Positions 45,155 to 53,772 of a stretch of DNA of 64,000 bases are shown piece by piece. The notes beneath the pieces were generated by a model that searched no databases, was not told the DNA's origin, and was given only the letters and a program-made list of their open reading frames with translations. Origin of the DNA: Brevifilum sp029548365. Its GTDB lineage: Bacteria > Chloroflexota > Anaerolineae > Anaerolineales > Anaerolineaceae. The first letter of the stretch is position 1; each line of letters starts with the position of its first letter. The stretch is from NCBI GenBank assembly GCA_035376985.1, contig DAOSSA010000008.1, positions 1 to 64,000 of the forward strand. Direction: 5' to 3'. A program made the position numbers and the translations under genes.

Positions 45155-46315
45155 ATGAACAATTTTGAATATTTCAACCCCACCCGGATTGTTTTTGGTG
45201 AAGGTCAAATCTCAAGGTTGAGAGACCTTGTTCCACAGAGGGCATCGGTGTTATTGTGCTATGGGGGCGGATCTATCAAACGTAATGGGGTGTACGAGCA
45301 GGTCCTTACCGCGCTGGCAGGCTGGGAGTTAATCGAATTTGGCGGGATTGAACCCAACCCGGATTTCGACACCGTGATGCACGCAATTCGATTGGGCCGC
45401 GATAAAGGGATTAATTTCGTCCTGGCGGTAGGCGGCGGCTCGGTGATCGACGGTGCGAAACTGATTGCAGCGGGAATCCCGTATCAACAGGGTGATGTTT
45501 GGGACATTGTGACCATGGATACCAAGCTCAGGCTGGGTGACGCGCTGCCCCTGGGGACGGTGTTAACCCTGCCAGCAACGGCTTCCGAAATGAACGGCAC
45601 TTCTGTAATCTCGCGACGATCCACTCAGGAAAAACTGGCCTGGTTCTCCGAAGCCGCATTCCCGGTGTTTTCAATTTTAGATCCAACAACCACTTTCACC
45701 CTGCCGATCAAACAGGTACGCAACGGAGTTGTGGACGCCTATATCCATGCGATGGAGCAGTATGCCACCTACCCGGTGAACGCTCTGTTGCAGGACCGGC
45801 AGGCGGAGGGAATTTTAATCACCCTCCAAACAGTGGGAGAAGATGCGCTCAAACAACCGCCGGATTACGATACGCGTGCAAATTTCATGTGGGCTGCAAC
45901 CAGTGCTCTCAACAAGCTGATCAACAAGGGCGTACCGGAGGATTGGGCGACCCACAGGATTGGCCATGAGCTGACCGCGTTTTACGGTCTTGACCACGCT
46001 GAATCGCTGGCGGTAGTCTTGCCATATTTGCTATGGCACCAACGTCAGCAAAAGGCAGACAAATTGGTGCAATTTGCCCAACGGGTATGGGGGTTGCACG
46101 GTGATGGCGAAGCGGTTATTCGGGATGCTGTTGACAAAATGATCCTGTTTTTCAACCGCCTGGGAATGCCCACCAAATTGACGGACTTCCACATCGACCC
46201 GGATGAGGCAGCCGAACGCGTACGGGCACGTTTTGAATCTCGCCAGGTTTTACTGGGTGAGCGCAATCAAATCGATCCGGATACCGTTGCGGAAATATTG
46301 CGAATGAGCCAGTAG
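45155..46315 (+). CDS. Iron-containing alcohol dehydrogenase (YqhD/BDH type)
   Basis: 386 residues. It starts NFEYFNPTRIVFGEGQISRL; the NAD(P) site is VLAVGGGSVIDGAKLIAAG; the metal ligands are in the C-terminal half around VVDAYIHAMEQY, HRIGHELTAFYGLDHAESLA. The pattern is that of the NADPH-dependent YqhD/butanol dehydrogenase group, which reduces aldehydes. Fe or Zn is the cofactor. GGAAGGATT precedes the ATG. Confidence 0.93.
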   Translation: MNNFEYFNPTRIVFGEGQISRLRDLVPQRASVLLCYGGGSIKRNGVYEQVLTALAGWELIEFGGIEPNPDFDTVMHAIRLGRDKGINFVLAVGGGSVIDGAKLIAAGIPYQQGDVWDIVTMDTKLRLGDALPLGTVLTLPATASEMNGTSVISRRSTQEKLAWFSEAAFPVFSILDPTTTFTLPIKQVRNGVVDAYIHAMEQYATYPVNALLQDRQAEGILITLQTVGEDALKQPPDYDTRANFMWAATSALNKLINKGVPEDWATHRIGHELTAFYGLDHAESLAVVLPYLLWHQRQQKADKLVQFAQRVWGLHGDGEAVIRDAVDKMILFFNRLGMPTKLTDFHIDPDEAAERVRARFESRQVLLGERNQIDPDTVAEILRMSQ

Positions 46316-46619
46316 AATTAAGCTCAACCCGGGCTTTATTCAACATTGATGAGCATTGTGTCGCCAGGTTTTTAGTGTTTAAGATGAACACAGGCTTTGG
46401 CGTTTCTGTTTTAATAATTGCGGCTTAAAATACTCCGTATGAAGCCAGTCCTTTGAATTATTTGGTATAATCCTATATCAGGTGAAGAGAAGGAATGACA
46501 TGTAATCAGTTAATGTTTGGTTTGCTTTGATAGCAGAAACAGGAACTTTGTGTCGATAAACACATAAGGCGTTTTTCAATAAATGGCAAATCCACAACAA
46601 TCAAATTGATTGGAAAACA
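46316..46619 (+). promoter_or_regulatory. Upstream region of the carbohydrate ABC genes, with palindrome
   Basis: No gene. TATAAT at 46466-46471 is a likely -10 without a clear -35. A perfect inverted repeat CAATCAA-A-TTGATTG (46598-46612) ends 7 nt before the first permease start and may be an operator for a local sugar repressor, but no regulator gene is adjacent. Confidence 0.4.
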
Positions 46620-48290
46620 ATGGAAAAGAAAAACTTTTTACGCAGAACCTTTACCACACGCCGGGGGAGACGTTTAAAAGAACACCTGACCGCCTACATT
46701 TTTATTGCTCCTGCTTCCATCCTGATTTTTATTTTTGGCATTTTCCCGGTATTTTTTGCCCTTTACGTGAGTTTGCACCGCTGGCGTATCGTCCGCGGTG
46801 ATATGATCGGGTTGCAAAATTACGTTACATCAATCGGCAACCTCGCGTATGTGGTGGCTTTTTTCTTAGGCCTGGGCGCCCTGGCAGGCATTTATTTCAT
46901 TGTTAAACACATTCTAAAAATGAAACGAGAGCAGGGCGACCAGCCCTGGCCGGCGATTTTCCCGGGTCTGACATACGCGCTAATGGTGTTCGCGTTTCTT
47001 AACTGGTTTTATCGCGCCTTGCCTGAAGTGCTGGATATCGCTTTTAAATTACGCGGCTTAGAGCGGAATGAAATAGTGTTTATGGATTTCCTGCTTGAAG
47101 CCTTACGGTCGGAAAATGTACTGCCTGCCTGGCGGATATTATTAATCACCTTCCTGGTGAGTGTGGCCGTTAGCTTGATCATCTTGCGCGTGTGGCGTAA
47201 TCGCAGAAATATTGATTATCAAGCTTTTTTCTCACTGGGTTTTATCGCTCTCGGTGTTAGCATTGGATTGCTGGCTTTCACGCTGAAGGAGGTCAGTGCA
47301 GCTTATGCCACCGCACTGGAGACTGGCATCGACCCGGGCATTTGGCCGCAGGTGATCTCGATAACCAGTGGTGTGATTTTGCTTGTCGCGGGCTGGCTCT
47401 TCTGGCGCAGGGCTGAAAAACAGCATACAGACCGCAGTTTTTGGCTGCATATACTGGCTGCCCTGATATTACTGGTTGGCGGTTGGCTGCTGATTGGCGA
47501 GATCCCGATGATCCTTGCCAACGGGGATAAGAAGGTTTGGGACGGGCTGAAGGTGACGGCGTTCTTCTCGTTAGGAACTGTACCGCTGCAATTGATTATT
47601 TCTATCTTCCTGTCTGTATTGCTGTTTCAAAAATTGGTCGGCTCGAATATATTTCGGATTATTTACTTCATTCCTTATGTAACACCAGCAATTGCCAGCG
47701 CGGCAGTGTTTCAGCAGATGTTTTCAAACCGGCACTCTGCTCCGGTGAACATGCTTCTGAAGGCATTGGGGTTGCCGGCTCAGCAGTGGCTATTTGAACC
47801 GCGCGGTGTTTTTACCCTGATTGCCGACCACCTTGGTAAAACCATTCCTGCCTGGGCTGCCGGTCCCAGTCTGGCGATGAGTGTCATCATTTTGCATTCG
47901 ATCTGGACTTTTGTCGGTTACAACACCGTCATCTACCTGGCGGGCTTGGGCAACATCCCTAAAGAGTTGAATGACGCGGCTGAAGTTGATGGCGCCAGCG
48001 GCTGGCAGGTCTTTCGCCACATCACCTTTCCGCTGCTCTCACCCACAACTTATTTCCTGTCTTTAATTGGTGTTATTGGCACATTCAAGGCGTTTAATAC
48101 CATCTGGATTTTCAGAAGTAACCTGGCGCTGGGAACAACAGACACCCTCAGTTTGGTGATCTTTATTGAGTTTTTTGAAAAAACCAGGTATGGTTATGCT
48201 TCAGCAATGGCGTTTGTCTTGTTTGGGATTATCTTAGCCTTAACCCTGGTCAATAATCGTATTCAAGGCTCACGGGTGTTTTATGGATAA
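46620..48290 (+). CDS. Carbohydrate ABC permease, MalF type, with six-span insertion
   Basis: 556 residues against about 290-320 for simple family members. TM1 (APASILIFIFGIFPVFFALY) and the following GLQNYVTSIGN match the family start. The canonical fold then resumes near residue 305 at KVWDGLKVTAFFSLGTVPLQ, leading to FIPYVTPAIASAAVFQQMFS and the EAA loop NDAAEVDGASGWQVFRHITF. Between about 75 and 300 there are six extra hydrophobic segments. E. coli MalF also has a large insert nearby, but a soluble one. It overlaps the next permease by 8 nt. Confidence 0.88.
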   Translation: MEKKNFLRRTFTTRRGRRLKEHLTAYIFIAPASILIFIFGIFPVFFALYVSLHRWRIVRGDMIGLQNYVTSIGNLAYVVAFFLGLGALAGIYFIVKHILKMKREQGDQPWPAIFPGLTYALMVFAFLNWFYRALPEVLDIAFKLRGLERNEIVFMDFLLEALRSENVLPAWRILLITFLVSVAVSLIILRVWRNRRNIDYQAFFSLGFIALGVSIGLLAFTLKEVSAAYATALETGIDPGIWPQVISITSGVILLVAGWLFWRRAEKQHTDRSFWLHILAALILLVGGWLLIGEIPMILANGDKKVWDGLKVTAFFSLGTVPLQLIISIFLSVLLFQKLVGSNIFRIIYFIPYVTPAIASAAVFQQMFSNRHSAPVNMLLKALGLPAQQWLFEPRGVFTLIADHLGKTIPAWAAGPSLAMSVIILHSIWTFVGYNTVIYLAGLGNIPKELNDAAEVDGASGWQVFRHITFPLLSPTTYFLSLIGVIGTFKAFNTIWIFRSNLALGTTDTLSLVIFIEFFEKTRYGYASAMAFVLFGIILALTLVNNRIQGSRVFYG

Positions 48291-49149
48291 TAAGAAAATT
48301 AAAAAACATTCTTTCTCCGTTTCAACGCGCCGTAAGGTGATCACCTACATTATCTTATTCGTCGGCGCCTTCATCTCGTTGCTCCCCTTCATCTGGATGA
48401 TTTCAACTTCTTTGATGACCCTGGGAGAAGCCCTGGGAACAGCTTTTTTTCCCTCTTCCTTAAAATTTGAGAACTACGTAATTGCCTGGCAGCGGGCGGA
48501 GTTCTCACAATACTTTGTCAACAGCCTGTTAATTACCTTAATTACCCTATCCGGTGAAATTACGTTCAGCGTTTTTGCCGCCTATGCCTTTGCCCGCATG
48601 GAATTTCCCGGGCGAGACCTGATCTTCGGCATTATGTTGAGCACGATCATGATCCCGGCGATGGTGTTGATCATCCCGAATTTCCTCACGGTAACCTGGT
48701 TGGGACGCATCGGTCCGATCCCGTGGATTAACAACTGGCCCGCACTGACGATCCCGTTTATGGGCAGTATTTTCTCGATCTTTTTACTCAAGCAATTCTT
48801 TGCGCAGGTACCCAATGAGCTATTTGACGCCGCGCAAATCGACGGGGCTGGACATTTGCGCTTCCTGTTCCAGGTGGTGCTGCCTTTGTCCAAAGCTCCG
48901 TTGATGGTTATTTTGGTTTTATCCTTTATCGGCACATGGAATTCACTCGCCTGGCCGATGCTGGTGACGAACACACCGGATTGGCGACCAATTTCCGTAG
49001 GTCTGATGAACTTTGTGGATGAAGCCGGGCAACTGCTCAATCTAACGATGGCAGGCGCTTTTATCACCATTATCCCAATCCTGATCATTTATTTCTTTAC
49101 CCAACGGCAATTCACAGATAGCATTGCTCGGTCAGGATTGAAAGGTTAA
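48283..49149 (+). CDS. Carbohydrate ABC permease, MalG type
   Basis: 288 residues, normal length, six spans. It begins with the family TM1 segment (LPFIWMISTSLMTLGEAL after the first span). The EAA loop is LFDAAQIDGAGHLRFLFQVV. The C terminus ends near TQRQFTDSIARSGLKG as usual. It forms the channel with the MalF-type partner. The start overlaps the upstream stop by 8 nt. Confidence 0.92.
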   Translation: MDNKKIKKHSFSVSTRRKVITYIILFVGAFISLLPFIWMISTSLMTLGEALGTAFFPSSLKFENYVIAWQRAEFSQYFVNSLLITLITLSGEITFSVFAAYAFARMEFPGRDLIFGIMLSTIMIPAMVLIIPNFLTVTWLGRIGPIPWINNWPALTIPFMGSIFSIFLLKQFFAQVPNELFDAAQIDGAGHLRFLFQVVLPLSKAPLMVILVLSFIGTWNSLAWPMLVTNTPDWRPISVGLMNFVDEAGQLLNLTMAGAFITIIPILIIYFFTQRQFTDSIARSGLKG

Positions 49150-49210
49150 CAGTCACGATTTTTGAGAGGAGGTTGATAGGCCTGATATAAAACAAAGACG
49201 ATATTCGTAT

Positions 49211-49224
49211 TTTGTCAAGACAAA
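49211..49224 (+). promoter_or_regulatory. Inverted repeat upstream of the binding-protein gene
   Basis: TTTGTC-AA-GACAAA, a perfect 6-bp inverted repeat 28 nt before the start codon. It may be an operator or part of an internal promoter giving extra binding protein. Confidence 0.3.
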
Positions 49225-49251
49225 TAATGACTTAGAGGAGTTGATAATTTC

Positions 49252-50673
49252 ATGAAAAAGTTAAGCGTTTTACTATCGATTTTGATATTGTTTTCCCTGG
49301 TACTGGCAGCGTGCGCCCCAACTGAAACACCGCCAGTCGAGGAGCCCGTGGTTGAGGAACCCGTGGTTGAAGAACCTGTGGTTGAAGAACCCGTGGTTGA
49401 AGAACCCGTGGTTGAAGAACCTGTGGTTGAAGAAGTGCCTCCCTTTGAAGGTGTGACGGTTCAATTCTGGCACGTTTATTCTGATGCGCCCGGTGATGCT
49501 TTGCAGGCCCTGGTGGATGAGTTCAATGCAGACAATCCCTATGGTATCGTCGTCGATTCCCTCAATCAGGGTAGTTACAGTGATATTGAAGATAAGGTTA
49601 ATGCCGGTATTCAATCTGGTGATTTGCCAGATGTGGTGATGGCCTATACCAATGCCCTGGCGGACTGGTATTCTGTTGGATTTGTCGCAGATTTGAATCC
49701 CTATATTGATGATGCAGAGTACGGGTTAACCGCAGAACAACAGGCAGACCTGTACCCCCACTTGAGAGAAGCTGGAAGCGCGCCCGATGGCTCCTGGATT
49801 GCTTACCCGATGACCCAGTCTGCCAATGTGCTGGTGTATAACTTCACCTGGGCAGAGGAATTAGGTTTTGATGAACCTCCCACCACATCTGCAGAGCTGA
49901 AGGAGCTGGTTTGCGCAGCAGCCGCTGATAATGATGCCATTGGCGGCGATTTTGCCGGTACGGGCGGTATCGTGTATTTCCCCAACACCACTAACTGGCT
50001 TCACATGTTGTATGCTTTTGGCGGCAAGGAACTCAATGATGCTGGTGATGCCTATGACTTCAACACCCAGGAAGCAATCGATACCTCCATGTATCTTTTG
50101 GATCTGAAAAACGAGGGCTGCGCCTGGCAGACGGAAAGCTACCCCAATCCTGAACAGGGCCAACGCAGGGCTATCATCACCATGAGCTCTACCGCTGGTG
50201 CGCCTTTTTACGAGGCCGCTTTCGAAGAAGCCGACAACGATGATGTCTGGGGTTGGATTGCTGCCCCGGGCCCGGATGGAACCCTGGCCGTAAATGCTTT
50301 TCAGCAGATGCTGGGCGTCATCCCAAGCACACAGCAGCGAGAAATGGCTTCGTGGCTGTTCGTCAAATGGCTAACCTCGCCTGAAATCCAGGCGCGCTGG
50401 ATACCCGCCAGCGGCTATTACGGCACCCAGTACTCCACCGAAGCCCTGTTGGCAGATTATGCCCTGGCAAATCCCGTATGGGAATCCGGTGTGAGACTGG
50501 CCGCCATTGGCCCATCAGAACCACAGACGTTCCCCGCCTGGTCTTCAGTGCGGCGGGCAATCAACGATTTTTCTGCGGAACTTCACAACGCTACCTCCCA
50601 GGCTGAGATTGAAGAAATCCTGGCCAGGCTGACGGTAACCGCCAATGACCTGGTTGCAGAAATTTCGCAGTAG
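49252..50673 (+). CDS. Extracellular solute-binding lipoprotein, family 1 (sugar type)
   Basis: 473 residues. Lipobox LAAC (Cys21) is followed by a tandem pentapeptide linker VEEPV repeated six times (about 29-58), then a family 1 binding domain: VTVQFWHVYSDAPGDALQAL, NQGSYSDIEDKVNAGI, PDVVMAYTNALADW. It should bind a sugar and hand it to the two permeases upstream. GAGGAG precedes ATG 49252. No ATPase follows, so the complex probably uses a shared MsmK/UgpC-type ATPase encoded elsewhere. Confidence 0.9.
   Translation: MKKLSVLLSILILFSLVLAACAPTETPPVEEPVVEEPVVEEPVVEEPVVEEPVVEEPVVEEVPPFEGVTVQFWHVYSDAPGDALQALVDEFNADNPYGIVVDSLNQGSYSDIEDKVNAGIQSGDLPDVVMAYTNALADWYSVGFVADLNPYIDDAEYGLTAEQQADLYPHLREAGSAPDGSWIAYPMTQSANVLVYNFTWAEELGFDEPPTTSAELKELVCAAAADNDAIGGDFAGTGGIVYFPNTTNWLHMLYAFGGKELNDAGDAYDFNTQEAIDTSMYLLDLKNEGCAWQTESYPNPEQGQRRAIITMSSTAGAPFYEAAFEEADNDDVWGWIAAPGPDGTLAVNAFQQMLGVIPSTQQREMASWLFVKWLTSPEIQARWIPASGYYGTQYSTEALLADYALANPVWESGVRLAAIGPSEPQTFPAWSSVRRAINDFSAELHNATSQAEIEEILARLTVTANDLVAEISQ
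49336..49437 (+). repeat. 15-bp coding tandem repeat (VEEPV spacer)
   Basis: Six near-identical 15-bp units of the type GTGGTTGAAGAACCC plus a partial one, encoding the spacer between the lipid anchor and the binding domain. Unit number is likely to vary between strains. Confidence 0.8.
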
Positions 50674-50713
50674 TTTTACCAGGTTTTAATCGCAGAATCC
50701 AATTAACGACCTG

Positions 50714-50746
50714 CCCCCAGGCACACTCGCCTGGGGGTTTGTCTTT
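50714..50746 (+). terminator. Intrinsic terminator of the carbohydrate ABC operon
   Basis: CCCCCAGGC/GCCTGGGGG perfect 9-bp stem with loop ACACTC, followed by TTTGTCTTT. Confidence 0.9.
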
Positions 50747-51123
50747 AACCCATACCCGTGACACTTTCTGCAGATTTGGATTGCTGGATTCGATAATCAC
50801 CTTCAAGCTGGCAGGCGGAAGAATTGAGAGCTTGCTAGAGTAGTCGGATTAAGGTCGAGATTTTCTAAAAACCCCCCTTTTTAGAGTAATAGCTCGGGCT
50901 GATGTGTTGATAAAATCTGTTGTGGATATTTTGGGCGCTGCTGCCAAGCCTATCAGTTGGGATTCACACGTTGATTATTATTAAAAGATTCTACTGAAAA
51001 ATTAGTATTTTGGCACATGAGGCAGGATTGAGAGGATTTAGCTCCTCTCAATCCTGCCCCTGGTGATACGATTTACCGATAAATCTGCTCTATGAGCATT
51101 CTTCTTTGTGAACAATTCGTTAA
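50747..51123. other. Intergenic region with two hairpins
   Basis: No gene seen. TCTAAAAA-CCCCCC-TTTTTAGA (50864-50885) forms an AT stem with a C loop. A perfect 15-bp stem (51021-51035 with 51044-51058, 8-nt loop) lies 66 nt after the end of the minus-strand C39 gene and may end its transcript, although no strong T-run follows. Confidence 0.5.
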
Positions 51124-53382
51124 TTACTTCGATTCACCAAACTGAAGCCTGTTGGTTGTACCATCAAAGTGGATTTCACTCTGGATGGGGTTACTCGTCG
51201 CTGCTGTACCGCGTGAGGACAGGGAAACATCATCCAGGTAAAAATTTGATATAAGTGAGCCATCTGTGGTCTCTTCAAACATCAGGGTAACTGTGCTGCC
51301 TTTATAGCCGGAAAGATTCACTACTGAGGATACCCACTTTCCGGTATTGTTAGCAACGCAGAGATCGAAGGTTTTTATTGTTGTGCCGTTAACCTTCACC
51401 CGGGCATAATCAAAACCACAGACATCATCTGAAACAATCCAGTACCAAAAATGCAGGTAAGGTGTTGAAGTTGGGATTGTGACCGTTTGGGATAAGCGGT
51501 CAACGCTATTGTGTAATCCACCCATCCAGGCCGCCCAAACCCCACTATGCACTATACCAGGTTGAAATTGAACAATAATCGGTTCACTATAGTTTGAGTA
51601 TTCTGTCCAACTTCCATCGCGACCAGCCTCAAAATTTCCGTTCCGGAGAGGATAAGTCTGACTACCACCACCGTTGATGATCAATGGCACGAAGAGCTCA
51701 AAACCTGTCGAGGTGCCGAGCTTCCCAATGGCAGAACTTGAATAATTTGAACACCCTACCGCATTACAGGCTTTAACCCAGTAATAATAGGATATACCCG
51801 GCGTTGTTGTGGTGTCATCAAAAGGACTGGCAGGATGGTTGCTGACCAACACGACCTCACCCCCATGGGTATTGCTGGTATTTCTAAACACCTGATAATA
51901 GGCGGCGCCATCGCTTGGGTTCCAGGATACTCGTACCTTGTTGGTATATGTCCCAAAACTGGCGTCTACCCCGCTGGGCGGTGCAGGAGTTGTCATACTG
52001 ACCGCGCGATACCCTGTATCAACAATTGAGTAATCTGAACACCCCACCGTATTGCAGGATTTAACCCAGTAATAATAGGATGTACCCGGCGTTGCTGTGG
52101 TGTCATCAAAGGGGCTGGCGGGATGGTTGCTGACCAGCACGGTTTCACCCGTGTGGGTATTGCTGGTATTTCTAAACACCCTATAATAGGTGGCGCCATT
52201 GCTCGCGTTCCAGGTGACCCGAACTTTATCTGTATATGTCCCATCGCTGGCAGCAACTCCAGTTGGGACGGCAGGCGGAGAGGTAATTGGCGCCAGCTTG
52301 ACCACGCTGACGGCATACATTTTCATATCTTGGTAATATCCGCCCCAGGGCATGGTGTAGGTTTCACTCGGGTCAGAATCCCAGGTGTCACGGATGTAGA
52401 TCGTGGAACCTTCATAACCGTAACCGACCATCGTATGTCCCTCAACATTGATCATCACCGGGTGCCCGGCGTCAATCTCGGCCTGGAAATTGGCCAGTGA
52501 AAATCCACCCGCAACATCTGTTCTTTGGTTGTAACACTCCGTGACGGTATAGCCGCGCGCTTCATAGAAAAGTTTCCTGCCGTAGGTTCCATCAACCTCG
52601 GAAATCATCTTTCCACCACCAGCTGATTCTGTTTCCATTGTGGCGCAGGTATACTTAGCAGGATGGCTTGTGTAGTTCCAAAACGATGTTGAGCCGTCTG
52701 TGTTCCCATAAGCTGATTGGCTGGTCTTCATGAAGTCGCCAATGGCGGTACCCCAGGCGTGCTGAGACCAACCGTTCGTGATGTAGGGGTCATTCGCTGA
52801 GCTGCCATAACGAACCCAATAATCATCAATTGAGCCGCGGCTTGAGCGCCCGTCCACCCCATTTTTTGAAGCAACCAGCGGGTTGTTGGGATAGTTTTCA
52901 TAACCATCGGACCAGGTTCCCCAAGAGGTATTTGTAATTGGCATCACGCCGCTATTCGTTGGGCCAGCGTACATGTTGGGATACCCGTTCCGGTCGTAAT
53001 AGGCAGCGATCATCGCCCCTGACACCGCCGAACAGCCAAACACCCAGTTGTATGATGGGAAATCGGGTATGGTTCCCCGGCTGGGGAGGGGTTGGATGGA
53101 TGCCTCTCGTTCGGCTTCATAACCAGCGGGGGGCTTGGAAGGGCCATTGATAATGCCTCTTGAAAGGCGGGTGCCATCAGTCAGAATATAATTTTCCACT
53201 GTAAAGTAAGGATTGACCTCTTCAATGGATGTGATCACAGCGCCATCGGGCAGGGTACTTATTTCTTCATCCGGGGAATCCATTTGCGCCGATGGTTCGG
53301 CTTGCACAAACATCAATTGATTGGGAACGCTTAGAGAAAGGACAATAAATAATAGAATCAGGGAAAAGAGTGATTTCTTCAT
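51124..53382 (-). CDS. Secreted C39-like protein with two FnIII repeats and C-terminal beta domain
   Basis: 752 residues. A Sec signal peptide (SLFSLILLFIVLSLSVPNQL) is followed by a papain-like C39 domain of about 90-365. Candidate triad: Cys117 (FGCSAVSG), His316 (EGHTMVGYGYEG) and Asp about 332 (IRDTWDS). Two adjacent FnIII-type modules of about 90 residues each follow (both with KVRV-W, YYRVFRNTSNTH-like and SNHPASPFDDTT segments). The last 160 residues form a jelly-roll-like region (SVDRLSQTVTIPTSTPYLHF) that could bind carbohydrate. It is probably a cell-surface or secreted cysteine protease. Confidence 0.8.
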   Translation of the reverse strand: MKKSLFSLILLFIVLSLSVPNQLMFVQAEPSAQMDSPDEEISTLPDGAVITSIEEVNPYFTVENYILTDGTRLSRGIINGPSKPPAGYEAEREASIQPLPSRGTIPDFPSYNWVFGCSAVSGAMIAAYYDRNGYPNMYAGPTNSGVMPITNTSWGTWSDGYENYPNNPLVASKNGVDGRSSRGSIDDYWVRYGSSANDPYITNGWSQHAWGTAIGDFMKTSQSAYGNTDGSTSFWNYTSHPAKYTCATMETESAGGGKMISEVDGTYGRKLFYEARGYTVTECYNQRTDVAGGFSLANFQAEIDAGHPVMINVEGHTMVGYGYEGSTIYIRDTWDSDPSETYTMPWGGYYQDMKMYAVSVVKLAPITSPPAVPTGVAASDGTYTDKVRVTWNASNGATYYRVFRNTSNTHTGETVLVSNHPASPFDDTTATPGTSYYYWVKSCNTVGCSDYSIVDTGYRAVSMTTPAPPSGVDASFGTYTNKVRVSWNPSDGAAYYQVFRNTSNTHGGEVVLVSNHPASPFDDTTTTPGISYYYWVKACNAVGCSNYSSSAIGKLGTSTGFELFVPLIINGGGSQTYPLRNGNFEAGRDGSWTEYSNYSEPIIVQFQPGIVHSGVWAAWMGGLHNSVDRLSQTVTIPTSTPYLHFWYWIVSDDVCGFDYARVKVNGTTIKTFDLCVANNTGKWVSSVVNLSGYKGSTVTLMFEETTDGSLISNFYLDDVSLSSRGTAATSNPIQSEIHFDGTTNRLQFGESK
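51755..52260 (-). repeat. Duplicated FnIII-coding unit
   Basis: Two direct repeats of about 200 bp lie about 285 bp apart in the C39 gene, around 51755-51975 and 52040-52260. Long stretches are identical at the DNA level, for example around GGGCTGGCGGGATGG / GGACTGGCAGGATGG and GTATTGCTGGTATTTC. The close identity points to recent duplication or gene conversion. Confidence 0.7.
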
Positions 53383-53441
53383 AAAATGAGCCTTCCTGGC
53401 ATTTGATAGCCAAATCTTGGAAAAAAATTACACTTGAGAAC

Positions 53442-53471
53442 ATTATAATTGAGAATTAAATTTTATGTCAA
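53442..53471 (-). promoter_or_regulatory. Promoter of the secreted C39 gene
   Basis: On the minus strand, -35 TTGACA (53466-53471), 18-bp spacer, -10 TATAAT (53442-53447), about 60 nt before the start codon. Both boxes match consensus fully. Confidence 0.8.
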
Positions 53472-53772
53472 TCTGTTAATAGATAATTTCGAAAAAAGAT
53501 TATTGTAAATTTAACAACCATTGAAGTTCTGTAATGGTCATTTATAAAAAAGATTGTTGACAAAAACCCTGAATGTGGGCAAGGCTTTGCGAAGCACTTT
53601 TTGACACCCAGGTGCCTTGATCATCGGCGGCATCTCCACCTGCGCCGATGTGAAGCGGTGATCTGCAGGATGGGTCTTTGAGGGGTTTGATTTTGACTGC
53701 CAAATGGCGCTAAGAGTCGCATGATTTCATGTTAAAATAACACTAACCGCACGTGAAAAACGGAGGAAAGCC
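53472..53772. other. Intergenic region upstream of the restriction-modification gene
   Basis: About 300 nt with no gene. CGGAGGAAAG lies just before the ATG at 53773. TAAAAT (53733-53738) is a possible -10 without a good -35. Confidence 0.4.

Noticed and set aside
49336..49437. CRISPR-like array from the short repeats
   Set aside because: The 15-bp units are tandem, in frame and without spacers; they encode a protein tether.
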